Assembly: GCA_977017575.1 (NCBI GenBank) | Contig: CDRNVI010000059.1 | Span: forward strand, 62,001 to 126,000 | Direction: 5' to 3' | DNA: 64,000 nt | Source: Paramoeba atlantica | Lineage: Eukaryota; Discosea | In this document: positions 19,531-29,300 of the stretch, one piece after another | How positions within the stretch are numbered: the stretch's first letter is position 1 | Layout: the number at the start of each line of letters is the position of its first letter | Made by a program: the position numbers and the translations under genes | Notes under the pieces: generated by a model | Seen by the model: only the letters and a program-made list of their open reading frames with translations | The model's database searches: none | What the model was told of the DNA's origin: nothing

Positions 19531-20103
19531 ATGGACAAAGGAACTCCTGGTCCCCATCCTTCAGGAGGACGACCCGAGAGACGTGGTCACTTGGATCATC
19601 CAAGGGATCCTAACCAACTCCCCCCCCCCACGATGAGGGATTTTCTCACTGGAGCAAACCTCAAGCTTTTCCATAAGCCTGGGGCCCCGGTGGGACATCA
19701 CTCATCCTACAGGCCCATAGCCATGTGGGAGGTCCTACTGAAGCTCGCGGGGCTACTGGCCCTCGAGCAGGTCAGGGACCATCTCCCAGCAGTGTTTCAG
19801 GGCCTTCAATTTGGAGCCCAATACACCCAAGGCTGTGAGCATGTCATATACGAGATGAGAGATCACTTTCGTGACAGGCCCGACGAGGTGGTCGTGGCGG
19901 CCGACTTGGAAAATGCTTTCAACAGCATTTCACGCGAGGCCATTTTCCGCGCCCTAAAAAGGTACCCTAACGTATCCCCAATGATAGGGATCTCCCTTTT
20001 CGGGTACGGGACCCCTAGTAAACTCCACCTGGGGGAGGGGATATCCCTAGCTCCCGGGGGGTCAAACAAGGGGACCCGATGGCGTCCATCCTGTTCGCCT
20101 TAG
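19531..20103 (+). pseudogene. LINE C: RT fingers and palm
   Basis: RT blocks L-K-L-F-H-K-P-G-A, S-S-Y-R-P-I-A-M-W-E-V-L-L-K-L-A-G, G-L-Q-F-G, and the first catalytic block A-A-D-L-E-N-A-F-N-S-I-S-R. Upstream, A-P-G-P-S-G-W-T-K-E is readable around 19515-19545 in the same frame. Near 20050 a frameshift breaks the G-V-K-Q-G-D-P block, which continues in the next frame. Confidence 0.7.
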
Positions 20104-21527
20104 GGATTCTGGGGGCCATCTCGGCCGTGGCAGCCAAATACTCGGGTTGCCTTAAGCTATGGGCATATCTCGACGATATAACCATAGCCGCGGAACCCGA
20201 GGTGTGCGTTAAGGCCCTTGGCTCCTTGGAAGAGGAGATCAAGTTTTTGGGCTTAAAGCTCAACATGGCCAAGTACAAGGTGGCTACCCGCCACCGGGGA
20301 CTGTCTTCGGCTTTCTCGGGGAGCCGGATGCAACACGGTCCGGGGGGACTGAAACTTCTGGGGGCGTACATTGGCGCCTCGGAAGCGCGGGAAGAGGAAT
20401 GGGTCCTCTCCAAGGTCCCCAAGGTCACTAATTTCTTGGGTAAACTCAAGGATTTACCCAGACAGTGCGCCCTCCCTCTCCTCCGCCTTTGCGGGAACCC
20501 CCGGTGGAACCACATAGTTCGCACGCACGAACCGGGGGTGACCAAAAAGGCGAACCTGCAGGTGGACGCGGCCATCACCGCATGCTCCGAAGCTCTTATC
20601 GGGGGGATGGGTGCAATGGGAACGACGCCGTTCGTAAATAAACTTTTTACGGCGGACTTCCTGGACACCATCCCCTTCGAAGACAAAGCGGAGGACATGC
20701 AGGCAAGAGCAGTCAAGGCCTTACAAGGCCAGCCCCCCGGCACCCCAGCCAGGGAGCAGAGACGCGCCTATTGGGCGGCTGCTCTGGACGAGGCACCGTT
20801 GGCCACGCATCTGGTCTGCATGCGCCAGATACAGAACATCCACTCGTCCAAGTGGATGAATGCGTGGCCGAACAGGCCGGAGTACTACATGCGGGATCCC
20901 GAATGGGAGACCGCCGCTAGACTCCGGTACCTGGTGGCCCCCACCTCCGAACCAGAAATCGAATGTGTGTGTGGCGCGGCCCTCAAAAATGAGGAGTTCT
21001 GCGTCCACGCCATGAATTGTAAAAAGGTTCGGGGGAAGACACAAGCCTCTCGCCACAAGGGGGTCAAGGAAACTTTCCGCAACCTACTAATCCAGTACGG
21101 ATTCTCCCCAGACCTAGTCGAACCTAGATTCGACAACGGTCGGGGACCGGACATTTGTTTCCTTTTGGGGCGGAAAGTAGTCCTAGTGGACGTGACGGTG
21201 GTAAACCCACTGGCCCCGTCCTACGTGGATAGGGAGGCAGCTGAGCCCTCCTTCACCGTGAGGCAGGCAGAGCGTCTCAAAAGGCGCACTCACGAGGAAA
21301 TGGCGGGGGCCAGGGAGATGGATTTCTTCCCTTTGGCCTTCACCACGTACGGTGTCCCCGGCCCCGAGACCCTCCAGTTTCTAAATCTGGTCGCTCGGAA
21401 GGCCACCGGCGAGAAGAATGGTTGCCTCAGCCATTTTATCATGGCTATCGGGGTAGCCATCCAAAGAGGGAACGCCCAGATAGCGCATGCCGCAGTACAA
21501 AACTGGTACCGTAGGGGCGTGCGCTAA
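20079..21527 (+). pseudogene. LINE C: RT catalytic core and REL endonuclease
   Basis: 482 codons: M-A-S-I-L-F-A-L-G-I-L, the catalytic A-Y-L-D-D-I at about residue 30 (Leu in the variable position), thumb, then Y-Y-M-R-D-P-E-W. A zinc-knuckle-like C-V-C-G...F-C-V-H-A-M-N-C lies near residues 305-325. The PD-(D/E)xK nuclease shows G-P-D-I-C-F-L-L-G and V-L-V-D-V-T-V-V-N-P-L-A-P-S-Y (about 360-385). It ends W-Y-R-R-G-V-R-stop. This C-terminal nuclease type is that of the R2/CRE/NeSL group; the clade is not decided. Confidence 0.8.
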
Positions 21528-21685
21528 TGGGCTCGGGGGACGACAAAAAAAACGGAACGCGCGAATGGTTGGGGAGCCACCTGCAGTCCGGGTGAAACGA
21601 AGCTGAGGGAGACCTTACCCTCCCTGAAAAGTTGAAAAGTTGGGTAGGGGAAAGTAGGAAAGTAAATAGAAAGGTGGGAAACCTC

Positions 21686-21981
21686 ACTTCAGATCTCTTC
21701 GCCCGATTTCTAGTTATGCTAACCTCCAGTGACTGCCAGCGACTGTCAGCAATCACCATTTACTGTCAGCGACATCCAGCGACTGTCTACATACTCTCCA
21801 TTTTCAAGACCTTACTTGTCCTACAGTGTACTGTAGTGCATTACGTATCCTATGTTTTCACTCAATGGGATAAGTAAGGTGTAGAAGTATAGTACAAAGG
21901 TGTAGTAATAGTAATTCAGCTTTTGAGAAATGTGGGCGTGATATCAAGTGGTATGCCTTTTAAAAACTTTTTTCTTAAACC
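21686..21981. other. Intergenic before LRR4 with CAGCGACTGTC repeats
   Basis: Contains short irregular repeats (GACTGCCAGCGACTGTCAGC, CAGCGACATCCAGCGACTGT) at 21728-21790. No gene is seen. Confidence 0.5.
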
Positions 21982-23016
21982 ATGGATCAACCCTTTGAAA
22001 AACGAAGAAAAATTGTGCCCAATGAAATCGGGAGGAGAAGTAATGAAGAAAGCACACGCTTAGGAAAGATCAGTCGTGGTACGGTTATTCCTCAGGAGGA
22101 ACACCTTATCCAGTTTGTGCGCAATATACGCAACCCGCATCACACTTGGAATGCCAAACTACATTCTTGTTCTTGGTATGGTGTATCTTGCGATTCCTCA
22201 GGATGTGTTGAGTTTATAGATTGGTCTCTCCGGCGGCTTCGAGGCAACCTTAATTTTGCAATGCTACCCAGTACTTTACGAGTACTAAACGTGGTTCATA
22301 ATGATCTTTGCGGATATGTGCAATTGACAGCATTACCTTGGAAGCTTGAGTTCTTGGCCCTAAGTAAGAATACTTTTGAAGGAAAAGTCGAGCTTAGTTC
22401 ACTTCCTACATCACTTACTGATTTAATGCTGGACAAGAATATGTTTTCTGGAAACATTTGTCTCAGTGATCTTCCTCCTTCATTAGAGCGCCTAAAGCTA
22501 GACAACAACGAGCTATCTGGCAACCTTACGCTTAATACGTTTGCTGACGGTCTCACTTCTTTGTCCCTTGCGAACAACACATTCTTTGGTACACCTGACC
22601 TGACACATTTGCCGCAAACACTTCGTAGTCTAGACATCTCCTGGAATCAATGCAGTGGGAGAATTGATTTAGATAGCCTACCTGAACAGTTAGACGAACT
22701 ATTCCTTAACAACAACAACTACAGTTCGATTACGGGTCTCAGCCGACTCCCTGCACGAATACAGCGTTTATCTGTATCGCATAATTGTATAGCTGGAGTG
22801 GTAGATTTAGTCAATCTTCCAAGATTTATCACTCACGTTTGCATGCAGCACAACCTTATCGACACAGTAGAAAACACAGACGATTTACCTTTAGGGCTCT
22901 ATTGCCTTGACCTCAGATACAACATTATGAATGCCACAATGCAAGTTAAATTACCGAGCCATGCGCGGGCCAGACCACAGTACCAGAAATCGAGGAAGGC
23001 GAATAAACGACTTTAA
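21982..23016 (+). CDS. LRR family protein LRR4 (344 aa)
   Basis: Complete frame from ATG 21982 (M-D-Q-P-F-E-K-R-R-K-I-V-P). The basic E-K-R-R-K-I is a possible nuclear signal shared with LRR3. The module is diverged: G-K-I-S-R-G-T-V-I-P-Q-E-E-H-L-I-Q-F, then P-H-H-T-W-N, H-S-C-S-W-Y-G-V-S-C, I-D-W and L-R-G-N-L. About ten LRRs follow (L-P-P-S-L-E-R-L-K-L-D-N-N-E-L-S-G). The C-terminus is basic (K-S-R-K-A-N-K-R-L). There is no signal peptide or membrane span. It lies between LINE C and its truncated copy, inside the interval that splits LINE B, so it may have been moved there or B's halves may be from separate copies. Confidence 0.85.
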   Translation: MDQPFEKRRKIVPNEIGRRSNEESTRLGKISRGTVIPQEEHLIQFVRNIRNPHHTWNAKLHSCSWYGVSCDSSGCVEFIDWSLRRLRGNLNFAMLPSTLRVLNVVHNDLCGYVQLTALPWKLEFLALSKNTFEGKVELSSLPTSLTDLMLDKNMFSGNICLSDLPPSLERLKLDNNELSGNLTLNTFADGLTSLSLANNTFFGTPDLTHLPQTLRSLDISWNQCSGRIDLDSLPEQLDELFLNNNNYSSITGLSRLPARIQRLSVSHNCIAGVVDLVNLPRFITHVCMQHNLIDTVENTDDLPLGLYCLDLRYNIMNATMQVKLPSHARARPQYQKSRKANKRL

Positions 23017-23547
23017 TATTGTGGGTTTAGAGGTACAGTTGAACGGCGTTTGTATTTTTTCTAGAGCGTTTGCCAAACAAAATTTGCATCATGACATACA
23101 AATTTTAGTAGCTTGTCAAAAGGAACTTTTTTCCCCCACGAACTTTTAACTTCATACTTCCCTTAATAAAATGTACCAAAGAAAAAAAATTATGAGCTCT
23201 ACCTTGATTCCGGTTCTGAGCCTGGAAAATGCAGTTTCCTTCAAACAGCGGATTACAAGAACTCCTTAATTCACATTGTACGGTACAGGATGCTATCATC
23301 ACGTCATCCAAGGTTCCGAACTACAAAAAGTTATACGGTCATACATGTTACAACCTGTACAAAAAAAAATGATAGAGCGGAGTCGTGTAAGGAGCAAAAA
23401 TATGATGCTTAATCACTCGCTTGGATACTACTGAAATTTTGTCTTCGACACTACCGTAAAAAAATTCAAGTTTTTTTGGGGGAAAAAAGACTTCCTGGGC
23501 ACCATCTACATTTAATTTCACAGAAATATTAGATTTGTACTTTCGGC
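23017..23547. other. Intergenic, AT-rich
   Basis: Nothing recognised between the LRR4 stop and the truncated LINE copy. Confidence 0.5.
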
Positions 23548-24425
23548 CACGCATCTGGTCTGCATGCGCCAGATACAGAACATGCATTCTACCAAGTGAA
23601 TGAATGCGTGGCCGAACAGGCCGGAGTACTACATGCGGGATCCCGAATGGGAGACCGCCGCTAGACTCCGGTACCTGGTGGCCCCCACCTCCGAACCAGA
23701 AATCGAATGTGCGTGTGGCGCGGCCCTCAAAAATGAGGAGTTCTGCGTCCACGCCATGAATTGTAAAAAGGTTCGGGGGAAGACACAAGCCTCTCGCCAC
23801 AAGGGGGTCAAGGAAACTTCCCGCAACCTACTAATCCAGTACGGATTCTCCCCAGACCTAGTCGAACCTAGATTCGATAACGGTCGGGGACCGGACATTT
23901 GTTTCCTTTTGGGGCGGAAACTAGTCCTAGTGGACGTGACGGTGGTAAACCCACTGGCCCCGTCCTACGTGGATAGGGAGGCAGCTGAGCCCTCCTTCAC
24001 CGTGAGGCAGGCAGAGCGTCTCAAAAGGCGCACTCACGAGGAAATGGCGGGGGCCAGGGAGATGGATTTCTTCCCTTTGGCCTTCACCACGTACGGTGTC
24101 CCCGGCCCCGAGACCCTCCAGTTTCTAAATCTGGTCGCTCGGAAGGCCACCGGCGAGAAGAATGGTTGCCTCAGCCATTTTATCATGGCTATCGGGGTAG
24201 CCATCCAAAAAGGGAACGCCCAGATAGCGCATGCCGCAGTACAAAACTGGTACCGTAGGGGCGTGCGCTAATGGGCTCGGGGGACGACAAAAAAAACGGA
24301 ACGCGCGAATGGTTGGGGAGCCACCTGCAGTCCGGGTGAAACGAAGCTGAGGGAGACCTTACCCTCCCTGAAAAGTTGAAAAGTTGGGTAGGGGAAAGTA
24401 GGAAAGTAAATAGAAAGGTGGGAAA
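23548..24425 (+). mobile_element. LINE C', 5'-truncated copy of LINE C
   Basis: Nearly identical to 20803-21685, with a handful of substitutions over about 870 bp. The left break is inside RT/endonuclease coding sequence and the right end is the same 3' terminus. This is the classic 5' truncation of target-primed reverse transcription. Such high identity means recent activity of the C family. Confidence 0.85.
23600..24271 (+). pseudogene. LINE C': REL endonuclease fragment
   Basis: 223 codons, open to the stop, with the zinc-knuckle-like C-A-C-G...H-A-M-N-C and the nuclease G-P-D-I-C-F / V-D-V-T-V-V-N. It starts inside the parent gene, so it is not a working gene. Differences from C are few (for example V-C-G to A-C-G, F-R-N to S-R-N). 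Confidence 0.8.
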
Positions 24426-24540
24426 AGTATGTCAAGAGGTGAAAAAGTGAGAGAAAGAGGAGAAAGAGAGTAAAAAATTTTCTATGTGAAGAGGTGAGAA
24501 AGTGAGAGAGAAAGTGGAGAAAGAGAGAAAAAGTTTCTTT
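24426..24540. repeat. GA-rich direct repeat
   Basis: A purine-rich stretch with two imperfect copies of GAAGAGGTGAAAAAGTGAGA / GAAGAGGTGAGAAAGTGAGA type units, followed by AAAGAGAGTAAAAA. It directly follows the C' 3' end. Confidence 0.55.
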
Positions 24541-24787
24541 ATTTGCATAAAAACAAAGTAAAAAATAAAGCTACAACATGTGAAATGGCTAATTTGATTG
24601 CTTGTTTACAAATCATATACCCCCCCAATGGACCTACTTGGTTCGTCTACTGGGTAAAAATATAGATGCAATGCGGCGTTTTACACTTCTCCCCCCTATT
24701 AATTGCAAAAAAAAGGAAAAAAGAACCAATCAACGTACATATTGGAGTACTCCAGGGCGACGCGCTTTCACGAATTTTATTTAACCT

Positions 24788-24917
24788 TGTGATGTTACGT
24801 TCGCAAGGCACGCTTTGTGATGTTGACACTACCTTGTGTCCACCTAGTGTCACTACCTTGTGACACTACCTTGTGATGTTGACACTACCTTGTGATGTTA
24901 CGTTCGCAAGGCACGCC
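24788..24917. repeat. Local duplication inside LINE B RT
   Basis: CTTGTGATGTTACGTTCGCA is present at both ends (24788, 24889), with short CACTACCTTGTGATGTTGAC-type repeats between. It was inserted into the RT coding region between the Q-G-D and F-A-D-D blocks. Confidence 0.65.
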
Positions 24918-24976
24918 CCACTTTCGGATACCATGACGGCCAGGACACCCATTTCTGCAAAGCGTTTGCCGACGAC

Positions 24977-25976
24977 GTGACTTTCCTTATGCAAACTCCG
25001 ACGCATGCACAAGAAGTCGCTGAAATCTTCGAAACTGCGCTCTCTTCCCTACTTATGAAGCCTAACACCTCAAAATGTCGCGTCTACTGCTTGGCACACA
25101 CCGTGGATTCACTACGCTCTCTCCTAAGCTCTCTCCTAAGCGATCTCTCTAAAAAAAAACACCCTTTTTTTTTGACCCGGCTACTTATGCGCAATTTTAG
25201 GCCAAAACCTGGTTGCGTTTAAGTGGGGGGGACAGTAGTCACACAACACGTATTAGAACGGCGCATGGAATGGGAGCAAACTCTTGACTCCGCACACCAC
25301 CACAGACCCGCTATCCTCGCAGCCGACCGACTTCATGACAGACAGAGCTCCAGAGCATGGGTCCGCCGATACACCGAAAACGAGCTGATAGCTGAGTATC
25401 GTCGCCGCGCTCCCGTCGCCGCTAAATGGTTTAGTGAGGAGACAAATGCTGAGTTAGCTGAGGATTTTGCGCGAGCTCTGCACAATATACATGGAAAAGA
25501 ACTCTCTCGGTTTACCTCGATGGTCATGATCAGTTACGCCCCTCCGAGCCTAGCTAACTCACGTGCATGGGGGAAGGCTGATGGACACGTCATCTGTCCG
25601 ATCTGTCGTGAAAGGAAGCAAACCTTACGACATGTCCTAACCAGCTGTACAACATCTCTCTTACAAGGCCGTTATACATACCGACACAATATGATTCTGA
25701 AGGTCCTACTAGACACGCTTCGAAGTTGGTCACATACGAGCAATGTATTTTGATCTACCTGGCAACCCCTCCGAGGAGCACCCACCATCATGGCTAGCAA
25801 ACTTTAGCTCGCTACGACCAGATGGGTGGATTCTCCTAGAAGATGGCTCAGAATACATCATTGAACTCACCTCCCCGTGGGAAGAAAATTTTGATCAAGC
25901 CCGCGAACGAAAGCGCGCAAAGTACGAGGAAATTCGCGCTACCGACAGGCAACAAACGTACGCACGAGCCTCATAA
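24977..25976 (+). pseudogene. LINE B: RT catalytic region, knuckle and REL endonuclease
   Basis: Three frames (24977-25222, 25223-25753, 25743-25976) carry the end of the protein. F-A-D-D-V-T-F lies just upstream of and into the first. The second has the knuckle C-P-I-C-R-E-R-K-Q-T-L-R-H-V-L-T-S-C and Q-G-R-Y-T-Y-R-H. The third has the nuclease L-R-P-D-G-W-I-L-L...Y-I-I-E-L-T-S-P-W-E-E-N. Frameshifts separate them. Element D has the same blocks in one frame. Confidence 0.7.
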
Positions 25977-26236
25977 CATTTGAGGTCGGAGCTCTGGGCA
26001 AACTTAGCGATAGTACGCTCGATCTTTCCTGGGTATTCCCAAAAGATCATAAACACCACGTTCGCAAAACGCGTGAAAACTTTGCCCTTGCTGCTTTCAT
26101 TTAGGCTATATACTATGCGACAGAACCCCACTTCGAACCCACCACAAACAGCTTGAGTAGGAAAATCTCTTTCGGAACAAGATCCTGATCTTTGCCAGGA
26201 TTATCCGGAATGAAAATCTCTAGTGTACAACACGGA

Positions 26237-26265
26237 CGGTAGGGACAAATATTTGACGAAAAATT
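26237..26265. repeat. 29-bp inverted repeat, left of element D
   Basis: The core GGGACAAATATTTGACGAAA is identical to the reverse complement of 32647-32675. The core holds the palindrome CAAATATTTG. The pair brackets element D at 6.4 kb spacing. Confidence 0.7.
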
Positions 26266-26370
26266 CTTTTTTTCAAAAATGATTGTAATTATATCTATAC
26301 AGGGCATTACCTGTAGAGTAATAAAGTCTAACAGGACGTACGCATATGACGTCGCCTGCTAGACCATTTG

Positions 26371-29300
26371 CTAACCAAAGCTTTGGTTGTCCCATAAAGG
26401 GGATTCCCTTTTCAGCCAGAGTTGAAAGCTGCTCCGGATCGCCGTTCGGATGACTTCGACACGGCACTTATCTGAGAGTGCCTTGTCACCCAAAAAGAGA
26501 CGGTTGATGTGACGCAGCGTCGTAGAAGGGAGACCTCTAGCTCCAACTTCAAAGCATATCAAGTGGCAGTCTGAGTACCTTATTTTTCGTCGGTGTAGAA
26601 TATTTATGTACTTTTCTACTTTTCGGCAGTGGGCTTCGTGTACGTTTTCCTCCCAGGGCATCGTCAACTCAACGATAAATTCAGTTCCGTCGTTGAGTTT
26701 GACGATTCCATCTGGGCGAAGCTGTGTTTCCAGGTCGGACCACCATGCGGGTAGTTGACGTAGGTGTGGGAGATCAAAATGTGCCTCTGCGGTATGGGGG
26801 GAAGAGAGTATCGCGTTTGCAAAGGTGGAGAGTACACAATCATGGCGATATGTGTAACGTCCCTGTTCTAGTGATACCTTGCACGAGGATAAGAGGTGTC
26901 GTAATGTTTCCGGTTCTTGTTTACAAATTCGGCATTGTACTGTATCTGTGCCGTGAATTCCCCATGTCCTCAGCATTGTCCTAGTAGGGAGAGTGTTTTG
27001 TACCATTAAAGAAGTTGCGAAGCGGCTAAGGGAAGTGCTACGTAGTCCGTTTATCGCGGCGCTGAAATCTTTCGCCTGTTCTTCCTCGGAGGCTATATCC
27101 CACCACTGAATAGCGAACGTTGACCTGCGGCGTAGTGCGTTGATCATTCGGTCCTCATTAAGCTCAAGAAGAGTTCGTTTTGCGAGGTCGCGATCCTCCA
27201 GTATGTGTGTGATGTCACATGCTGGTCGAACTTGGCCTTTCCTGCGCTTATGTTCTTCAGCCCGTATTCTTTCCTGCAGTGCGGCGGTAACGTTCGGGTC
27301 TCGGGACCGCTTCATTTGACAGAGAAGATCAGCTGTACAGTCCTCCCAGAGTCTGGACAAGCTGCAGATGTTCCATCCACGCTGAGAGTAGATTGCTTCG
27401 CTGCATGTAGTTCTAGCCGCATTGATCCACCGTTTCAGGGAGTGAGTACACATTTTCTGAAGGCGTAAAATAAAGTTTAGCGTGATACATGGGTGTATAG
27501 TAAAGGTGAAGCGTAACCGAGAGATGATTGCGTGTTGATATATCCAAATTTTTGATGGGAGGTCGTGGGCCGACTGGTCAATGTTATGAAGCCATCGCTT
27601 CAATAAGGGCCTAACTTTCGTGAAAAGGGCTCGGGATTGTTGAGAACCGGGGGCAATATTCATGCCAAGAAACGTACTTCCTTCGTCGCATATATGCGGT
27701 ATAGCTTCGTTCTTGATGAAAATTTGAGGACGTCGTGTCATGTAGGCGGGGTGTTCATCATTTTTCTTGGACGCCATATATTGGACTCTGCACTTTTTGA
27801 CGTTGATGGAAAGGCCAAGCGAACTGAGTACCGTGGATAGTGTTTCAACAGCCAGTTGCATTTCTTTTTCACTATTCGTCAGGACCGTGAGATCGTCGGC
27901 GTACGCTTTTAGGAAGCTTTTTGGAAATCCAGGGAGGTTCAATCCAAATGAGGGAAACGATTTTGCCATGTAACGTAGGGCTAGCTCCATAATCACCAGA
28001 AAGAGCGTAGGAGAGAGAGTGTCACCTTGTAAGACACCTCGTTTAGCTGGGATCGCGCTGGACAGACCTTCGTAACATTTAATGCGGGTACTTGCGTCAG
28101 TGTATAAGCATTGGACGCATTTAATAATGTTTAGGGAGATTCTCGCCCATTCCAGTGCTTCAAAGATGATGTTGCGGGGGACTGAACCAAAGGCGTTACT
28201 GAGGTCTAGCTGGGCCATGCAGTAGTTCCACTTGTTCTTCCGGTAGTGGCGTAGGAGCTCTGAGAGGGATTGCGTATGTTCGAGAGTACCGTTAATGGCG
28301 GGGAGAAAGCCTTTCTGTATCTTGGGGTCAATGACAGAGGCTTCAAGTAGGAATTTCGTCATTTTCCGGCTGATGATGGAATGCAGGAGTTTCCCTAGTA
28401 CGCTAGTCAGGCCGATGGGACGCCAGTTTTGTGGGTTGTCAGGCTCCCCTTTTTTGTAAATGAGGCGAGTGACGGATATTTTCCACGACGTCGGACATGT
28501 GCTGAAGCGCACTAGCGCGTTGAAGACGTTTGCCATGTGGGTGTGGGAGCTGTGGCATCGCTTTAGAGTCTGGTACGTAATGGAGTCCTGGCCTGGAGCA
28601 CTGCTGTTTTTCTTTGATGTGAGAGCGTTCGAAATGTCGATTGAAGCCAGTTCGTCCCAGGTCATTTCTGCCAGAGGACGGTTTCCGAGGACGTCGTGGG
28701 GTGGTAAGTGATGCACTGTAGTGGGGTCCGTAAGTAATGTTGTGAACACACTTTCCACTTTCTGTGCATTGCAAGTCGGATAGGCCGGTACACTTTCTGC
28801 TTCTGTCCTTTTGTCCAAGGTTTGACTCGCAGCCGTCCATGGATTGCGGTTGAATTGTTGAAGTGCCCAGCGACTTTCCAGTTCCCGTTTTTGGGCCATG
28901 GCTTCTGCGCTGTATATACGTTCCGCCTTTTTGGTTTCCTTAATCTTTTGTTTCAACGCCATGCGGGGAGCCTTGCCGTGTGTGTATCGCAGCTTCATTT
29001 GTAGTTGTTTTACATGTCGAGAGAAGGAAAAGGCAACTTTTTCGCTTTCTAATGGACGGACTTTCCCCTTTATGTGTCCTCGAGCCGTTCGGATAATGAA
29101 ACCCTTCCTGGAGTCGACGTCTCGCGCCACTTCATATGCCGACACCGCTAGTATTGCACTCAGTAGTTCTGCGTTATGGACGGCGGAGAGTGCGTCGCCA
29201 GAGACAGTGAGCAAGGTGTTGCATCTGTGGAGGGCCCTACGTTCCACCTCGTGCCAGTGCGCGTCAGCCAAGTTTATGTTTAACTTGCCCCCCTGGATGT

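Larger units (their letters stand above)
14166..21685 (+). mobile_element. LINE C (YLDD RT, REL endonuclease), split by a DNA transposon
   Basis: A second type of endonuclease-C-terminal LINE. It starts with a pyrimidine-rich leader (14170-14215) and ends at about 21685. The 3' limit is set by the second copy at 23548-24425, which is identical up to AAATAGAAAGGTGGGAAA and then diverges. N-terminal zinc-binding regions, a 2A-like motif, RT (AYLDDI) and a restriction-like endonuclease (P-D-I-C-F...D-V-T-V-V-N) are visible. A Harbinger-like element sits at about 15600-18195. Frameshifts occur near 14850, 19440 and 20050, so the copy is defective. Confidence 0.75.
24720..26105 (+). mobile_element. 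LINE B, 3' part
   Basis: Starts at E-P-I-N-V-H-I-G-V-L-Q-G-D-A-L-S, overlapping by a few residues the E-S-I end of the 5' part at 14160 (GAATCAATC against GAACCAATC). It contains F-A-D-D-V-T-F, a CCHC-like knuckle and a PD-(D/E)xK nuclease, all homologous to element D. About 104 bp is locally duplicated at 24788-24917, and several frameshifts occur. It ends at about 26105, facing the 3' end of D. Confidence 0.75.
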
